Shown: positions 32,297-35,422 of the stretch, piece by piece
Layout: every line of letters begins with the position of its first letter
Position numbering within the stretch: the first letter of the stretch is position 1
Assembly: GCA_934086395.1 (NCBI GenBank)
Contig: CAKOIE010000014.1
Span: 1 to 35,422 of the forward strand
Source of the DNA: an uncultured Bacilli bacterium
GTDB taxonomy: Bacteria > Bacillota_I > Bacilli_A > RF39 > UBA660
DNA: 35,422 nucleotides
Direction: 5' to 3'
Position numbers and translations under genes: made by a program
The notes under the pieces: generated by a model
Seen by the model: only the letters and a program-made list of their open reading frames with translations
Databases searched by the model: none
Told to the model about the DNA's origin: nothing

Positions 32297-34549
32297 ATGA
32301 AATTTAGGGTATCATCTAAGGATTTATTCATGTTTGTAGTTTATAGTATATTTTTACTTATATTATGTTCTTTAGCGGTGCTTAATTTATCATCTCTTTT
32401 AAATGAAGGCAAGTTATTTGGAGTTAATTTTTTTGCAGGATTTTTTCCTCCTTATTTATGGGCTACTTTACTTGTTTTTGGTGCTGTTTTAATAGCTATA
32501 TTCTTTAGTGTATCTTCATATATTTTTGATCATGAAAAAGGTTCTGGTATAGGTCTTAAGATTGGCGATAAAGAAGATGAAAAGGGTTATACTAGATTTG
32601 CTACTGAGAAAGAAATGAAAAAAGCAGATGATGTTAAAAAAGTTGTAATAAGTAATTTAAATGCGGATGGAGCTGGTGTACCACTTGTAAATGATGGAAA
32701 AGATATGTGGGTTGATGATGGATCATTTCATAGTTTAGTAATTGGTTCTACCGGTAATGGTAAGAGTCAATGTGTCGTTGAACCAATGATCGAAAGCCTA
32801 GGACGTAAGGGTGAATCAATGATTATTACCGATCCTAAGGGTGAACTTTATAGAGATCATGCTAACTTTTTAAGAAGTAAAGGTTATAATATAATTACTT
32901 TAAATTTTAGAGATCCTCAAATGGGAAATGCTTGGAATCCTTTAGCAATTCCATATGATTTATATAAACAAGGCAATGAAGATAAAGCAATTGAACTTTT
33001 AAAAGATGTATCATTTAATATGGTTAATGATCCCAAAGCAAGTGATCCTTTTTGGGGAAATGCTAGTATGGGATATTTTAATGGACTTGCTCTTGGATTA
33101 TTTCAAGATGCTGAAGAAAAATATATTAATATAAATTCAATAAACTATATGGCAGCAGTAGGAGAAGAGAGTTTTGCTCCAAGTAATTATGCAACTGCTT
33201 ATTTTGATTTAAAAGGTAAAGATTCAACGCCTTATAACTTTGCCAAATCAACTATTACTGGTCCAACTGAAACAAGAACTAGTGTATTATCTGTTTTTAG
33301 TGAAAAGATGGAAAAGTTTACCACACAAAAGAATTTAAGTGAAATGCTTTCTTATAGTGATTTTGATATGCGTAGTATTGGGCAAGAAAAAACGGCGTTA
33401 TTTGTTGTAATTCATGATGAAAAAACAACATATCATCCCCTTGCTACTATTTTCTTAAAGCAAGCTTATGAGGTTTTAGTAGATGTTGCTCATAAATCTC
33501 CGAAAGGAAAACTTCCCATAAGAACAAATTTTATTTTAGATGAGTTTGCTAATATGCCACCACTTAAAGATGTAACAGCAATGGTTTCAGCAGCTCGTTC
33601 AAGAAATATAAGATTTACATTTATTATTCAGGGATTTTCTCAGCTAAATGATGTATATGGTAAAGAACAAGCAGATACTATTAAAGGTAATTGTGGTAAT
33701 AAAATTTTTATTAATAGTAGTGATTTAGCTGACTTAGAAGAAATAAGTAAATTATGTGGAGAAGCAAAATCTAAAGAAAAAGAAAAAACAGCTTCTCGTC
33801 CATTATTAACATCAAGTGATTTACAAAAATTAAAAAAATTCCAAGTTGTTATTTTAAGACAAAGAATGAATCCGTTTAAAACTAAATTAACACCTAGTTT
33901 TCAAATAAATTGGGGACACAGTGATGAAGAATCTAAATTTATTGAAAGAAAACCAAGAGAAGTATCAATTTTTGATTTTAGAGAATTTATTAGAGAAGAA
34001 AAAAAGAAAAAGTTATTTGGTAGTGGGGATAATATTGGAGGAATGTCTAATCAAAGTGGATTTGGTTCAGGCACTTCTTTAGGAAATATATTTGAAGGAT
34101 TAAATAAACCAAATAATAATAATAGTAATCCCTTTGAAGGATTTAATAATCCATTTGGACCGAATAAGCCAGTAAATCCTAATTTAGATAAAACTGATAT
34201 ATTAGATTTTAATGAATTACAAAATCAAATGAGAAAACCAAATAATAATTCAGCAATGTTTGATGGTGGCAGCATGGATATTGATAGTTTAGTTAAGAAG
34301 ATTGATGCCAAAATAGCTGAACTTGAAAAAGAAGAACAAGAAGAAAAAGCTAAACAAAATAATATAAATCAAAAAGTGATTGATTATGATAAATTAGATA
34401 CAACTATGGTTGAAAGATTTGATGATTTCTTTAAGAAAGATAAAGATAAAGTAAAAGAAGAACCAAAAGTTGTAGTTGATAAAGATAGTGTTGTTGTTGG
34501 TGATAATAACGACGATGAATATTTTGATGATTTCTTTAATCAGGAATAA
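32297..34549 (+). CDS. virD4: VirD4/TraG-like coupling ATPase
   Basis: 750 residues. Two N-terminal membrane helices (about 12-32 and 54-76). Walker A is 'GSTGNGKS' (150-157), then 'ITDPKGELYRDHA', 'NAWNPLAIP', Walker B 'FILDEFANMP' (412-421) and 'FIIQGFSQL', all in the order of TraG/VirD4 coupling proteins. The tail (about 580-750) is Asn/Gly/Pro-rich, then acidic and basic, which often selects substrates. Coupling proteins receive protein or DNA-protein substrates and feed them to the channel. It is the last gene of the T4SS-like locus and has its own promoter. No relaxase is next to it, which argues against a simple conjugative element. Confidence 0.92.
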   Translation: MKFRVSSKDLFMFVVYSIFLLILCSLAVLNLSSLLNEGKLFGVNFFAGFFPPYLWATLLVFGAVLIAIFFSVSSYIFDHEKGSGIGLKIGDKEDEKGYTRFATEKEMKKADDVKKVVISNLNADGAGVPLVNDGKDMWVDDGSFHSLVIGSTGNGKSQCVVEPMIESLGRKGESMIITDPKGELYRDHANFLRSKGYNIITLNFRDPQMGNAWNPLAIPYDLYKQGNEDKAIELLKDVSFNMVNDPKASDPFWGNASMGYFNGLALGLFQDAEEKYININSINYMAAVGEESFAPSNYATAYFDLKGKDSTPYNFAKSTITGPTETRTSVLSVFSEKMEKFTTQKNLSEMLSYSDFDMRSIGQEKTALFVVIHDEKTTYHPLATIFLKQAYEVLVDVAHKSPKGKLPIRTNFILDEFANMPPLKDVTAMVSAARSRNIRFTFIIQGFSQLNDVYGKEQADTIKGNCGNKIFINSSDLADLEEISKLCGEAKSKEKEKTASRPLLTSSDLQKLKKFQVVILRQRMNPFKTKLTPSFQINWGHSDEESKFIERKPREVSIFDFREFIREEKKKKLFGSGDNIGGMSNQSGFGSGTSLGNIFEGLNKPNNNNSNPFEGFNNPFGPNKPVNPNLDKTDILDFNELQNQMRKPNNNSAMFDGGSMDIDSLVKKIDAKIAELEKEEQEEKAKQNNINQKVIDYDKLDTTMVERFDDFFKKDKDKVKEEPKVVVDKDSVVVGDNNDDEYFDDFFNQE

Positions 34550-34657
34550 AAATTAATTGAATTTTATTAGAAATTTTAGTAATATTAATGTAGTAGGTGA
34601 CAGTTAATAAGTTGAATATCATTAAAATAGATACTTTATTTTTTGATAAAGATTATC

Positions 34658-34687
34658 TTGCTATTAATAAAATTTCTTTTATATTAT
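34658..34687 (+). promoter_or_regulatory. Weak candidate promoter in the 34550-34741 gap
   Basis: TTGCTA (34658-34663), an 18-base spacer and TATTAT (34682-34687). The 192-base gap otherwise shows only a 6-bp hairpin near 34634-34651 and no convincing terminator for the VirD4 gene. Confidence 0.35.
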
Positions 34688-34741
34688 TTTAGTGAAATTT
34701 TAGCTTATTTATGATTAAGTATTAGAAAAAGGAGAGTTAAT

Positions 34742-35302
34742 ATGACAAAAATGAATAAAACTTTATTGGGAGTTGTAATTGTTGCTATAATTGTAGTTAT
34801 TACAATTGGAACAAGTTTTTCTTATATGACTGATAATTTGACTGGAGGATCTGGTTTAGAAGTTATTAATTTAGAAAACGGTAAAATGGTTGTTGCTTAT
34901 CAGGGAAATAATGGATTATTTAAATCAAGTGATTATGAAAAAAGTGATGAATTAATCGGTTCTAAAACATTCTCAATTACCGGAACTAACAATAGTAGTG
35001 ATGAAATAATGACTTATAATCTTTCATTAGATGTTAATTATAATGAATATGCAGATAATGAAGTTTACTTTATACTTGGTGGTAAATCTGATGGTGATGG
35101 TAAAATAACTGATAAGGCTGACGCTAAGACAAAATATTACTTAAATAATTTAAAAGGTGTTAGTACTATAAATTTAGGAGAAGGATTCTTTAGTACCAAT
35201 ACTGAAGATAGTGTTCATAAATATATAATTTATTATTATAGTACAAATAATAGTAAAAATAAAAATTTTGAAACTAAAGTAAGATTTAGAGCAATTAATT
35301 AA
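34742..35302 (+). CDS. TasA/camelysin-like secreted protein
   Basis: 186 residues. N-terminal signal 'TLLGVVIVAIIVVITIGTSFSY' followed by 'MTDNLTGGSGLEV'. A short mature protein of beta strands comes next, with 'TYNLSLDVNYNEY' and a closing 'FETKVRFRAI'. The signal ending in S-x-S-Y/F just ahead of a T-D-x-x-T-G segment, and the jelly-roll-like strand pattern, resemble TasA/CalY proteins cut by SipW-type signal peptidases, which form surface fibres. No SipW gene is in the window. GGAGAG lies just before the ATG. It has its own terminator and is probably separate from the T4SS-like locus; a fibre or surface-layer role is inferred. Confidence 0.5.
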   Translation: MTKMNKTLLGVVIVAIIVVITIGTSFSYMTDNLTGGSGLEVINLENGKMVVAYQGNNGLFKSSDYEKSDELIGSKTFSITGTNNSSDEIMTYNLSLDVNYNEYADNEVYFILGGKSDGDGKITDKADAKTKYYLNNLKGVSTINLGEGFFSTNTEDSVHKYIIYYYSTNNSKNKNFETKVRFRAIN

Positions 35303-35307
35303 CCAAT

Positions 35308-35331
35308 AACCAGGTATTATATCTGGTTTTT
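35308..35331 (+). terminator. Terminator after the TasA-like gene
   Basis: AACCAG (35308-35313) pairs with CTGGTT (35323-35328), extended by a G-U and a T-A pair, and is followed by TTTTTGTTTT. Confidence 0.85.
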
Positions 35332-35390
35332 GTTTTGTTATAAAATGTTAAACATTAGTTAAAATTATACCGATTTATAATTACCGATAG

Positions 35391-35413
35391 CAAACAAAGG
35401 TGAACTTTGTTTG
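35391..35413. other. Perfect 9-bp inverted repeat at the window end
   Basis: CAAACAAAG (35391-35399) and CTTTGTTTG (35405-35413) with a 5-base loop. No T tract follows on the plus strand within the 9 bases left; on the minus strand the transcript enters it from A/T-rich DNA. It may belong to the leader or terminator of a gene outside the window. Bases 35332-35390 show no gene. Confidence 0.6.
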
Positions 35414-35422
35414 AATAAAAAT

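Noticed and set aside
28009..34549. Classic conjugative transposon (Tn916 or ICEBs1 type)
   Set aside because: No relaxase, integrase, excisionase, oriT or direct att repeats are visible in the window, and gene content differs. It remains possible that they lie outside.

Overview
The window is very AT-rich DNA from a low-GC Gram-positive bacterium, most likely an uncultured Bacilli/Mollicutes-type lineage of the RF39 kind. The placement is inferred from the DnaB-DnaI primosome pair, strong AGGAGG-type ribosome binding sites, canonical sigma-A promoters with 17-base spacers, WXG100 proteins and U-tract terminators. Trp is always TGG inside intact genes and two genes end in TGA, so the standard bacterial code (table 11) applies. 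I see no tRNA, rRNA, CRISPR array, integrase or transposase.

Region 1 (1-8570). A GT2 glycosyltransferase on the minus strand is divergent from a type VII (ESX/T7SS)-style polymorphic-toxin operon. The operon has four WXG100-type proteins (the fourth fused to two KOW-like domains), a coiled-coil protein, a DUF4176 protein and a 1071-residue toxin. The toxin ends in a predicted papain-like cysteine peptidase. A decayed second copy of the toxin tip follows, then a candidate immunity gene. No T7SS motor genes are in the window.

Region 2 (8580-13460). This holds the replication genes dnaB and dnaI, a DUF4143-type AAA+ ATPase whose promoter is bracketed by two near-identical 40-bp repeats, a HipA/CtkA-like kinase, and a frameshifted small gene.

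Region 3 (13460-34549). This is a long chromosomal locus resembling a type IV secretion system (T4SS) of Gram-positive type mixed with Tad-pilus features. It begins with membrane-anchored surface proteins carrying cadherin-like beta-sandwich repeats. It continues with three VirB2-like pilin paralogs, two short pilin-like proteins, a TadZ/CpaE-like ATPase, a VirB6/TrbL-like channel protein, a PrgI-like protein and a VirB4 split into two overlapping genes. The cell-wall end has a lysozyme whose M23 domain has lost its key histidines, two NTF2-like (VirB8-like) anchors, a membrane-anchored NlpC/P60-like pseudoenzyme, and finally a VirD4 coupling ATPase. No relaxase or oriT is recognised. My reading is that the apparatus exports or displays proteins, or moves DNA with a relaxase encoded elsewhere. 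It is the best candidate in the window for an undescribed system.

Region 4 (34550-35422). A TasA/camelysin-like secreted protein, its terminator and a final perfect hairpin.
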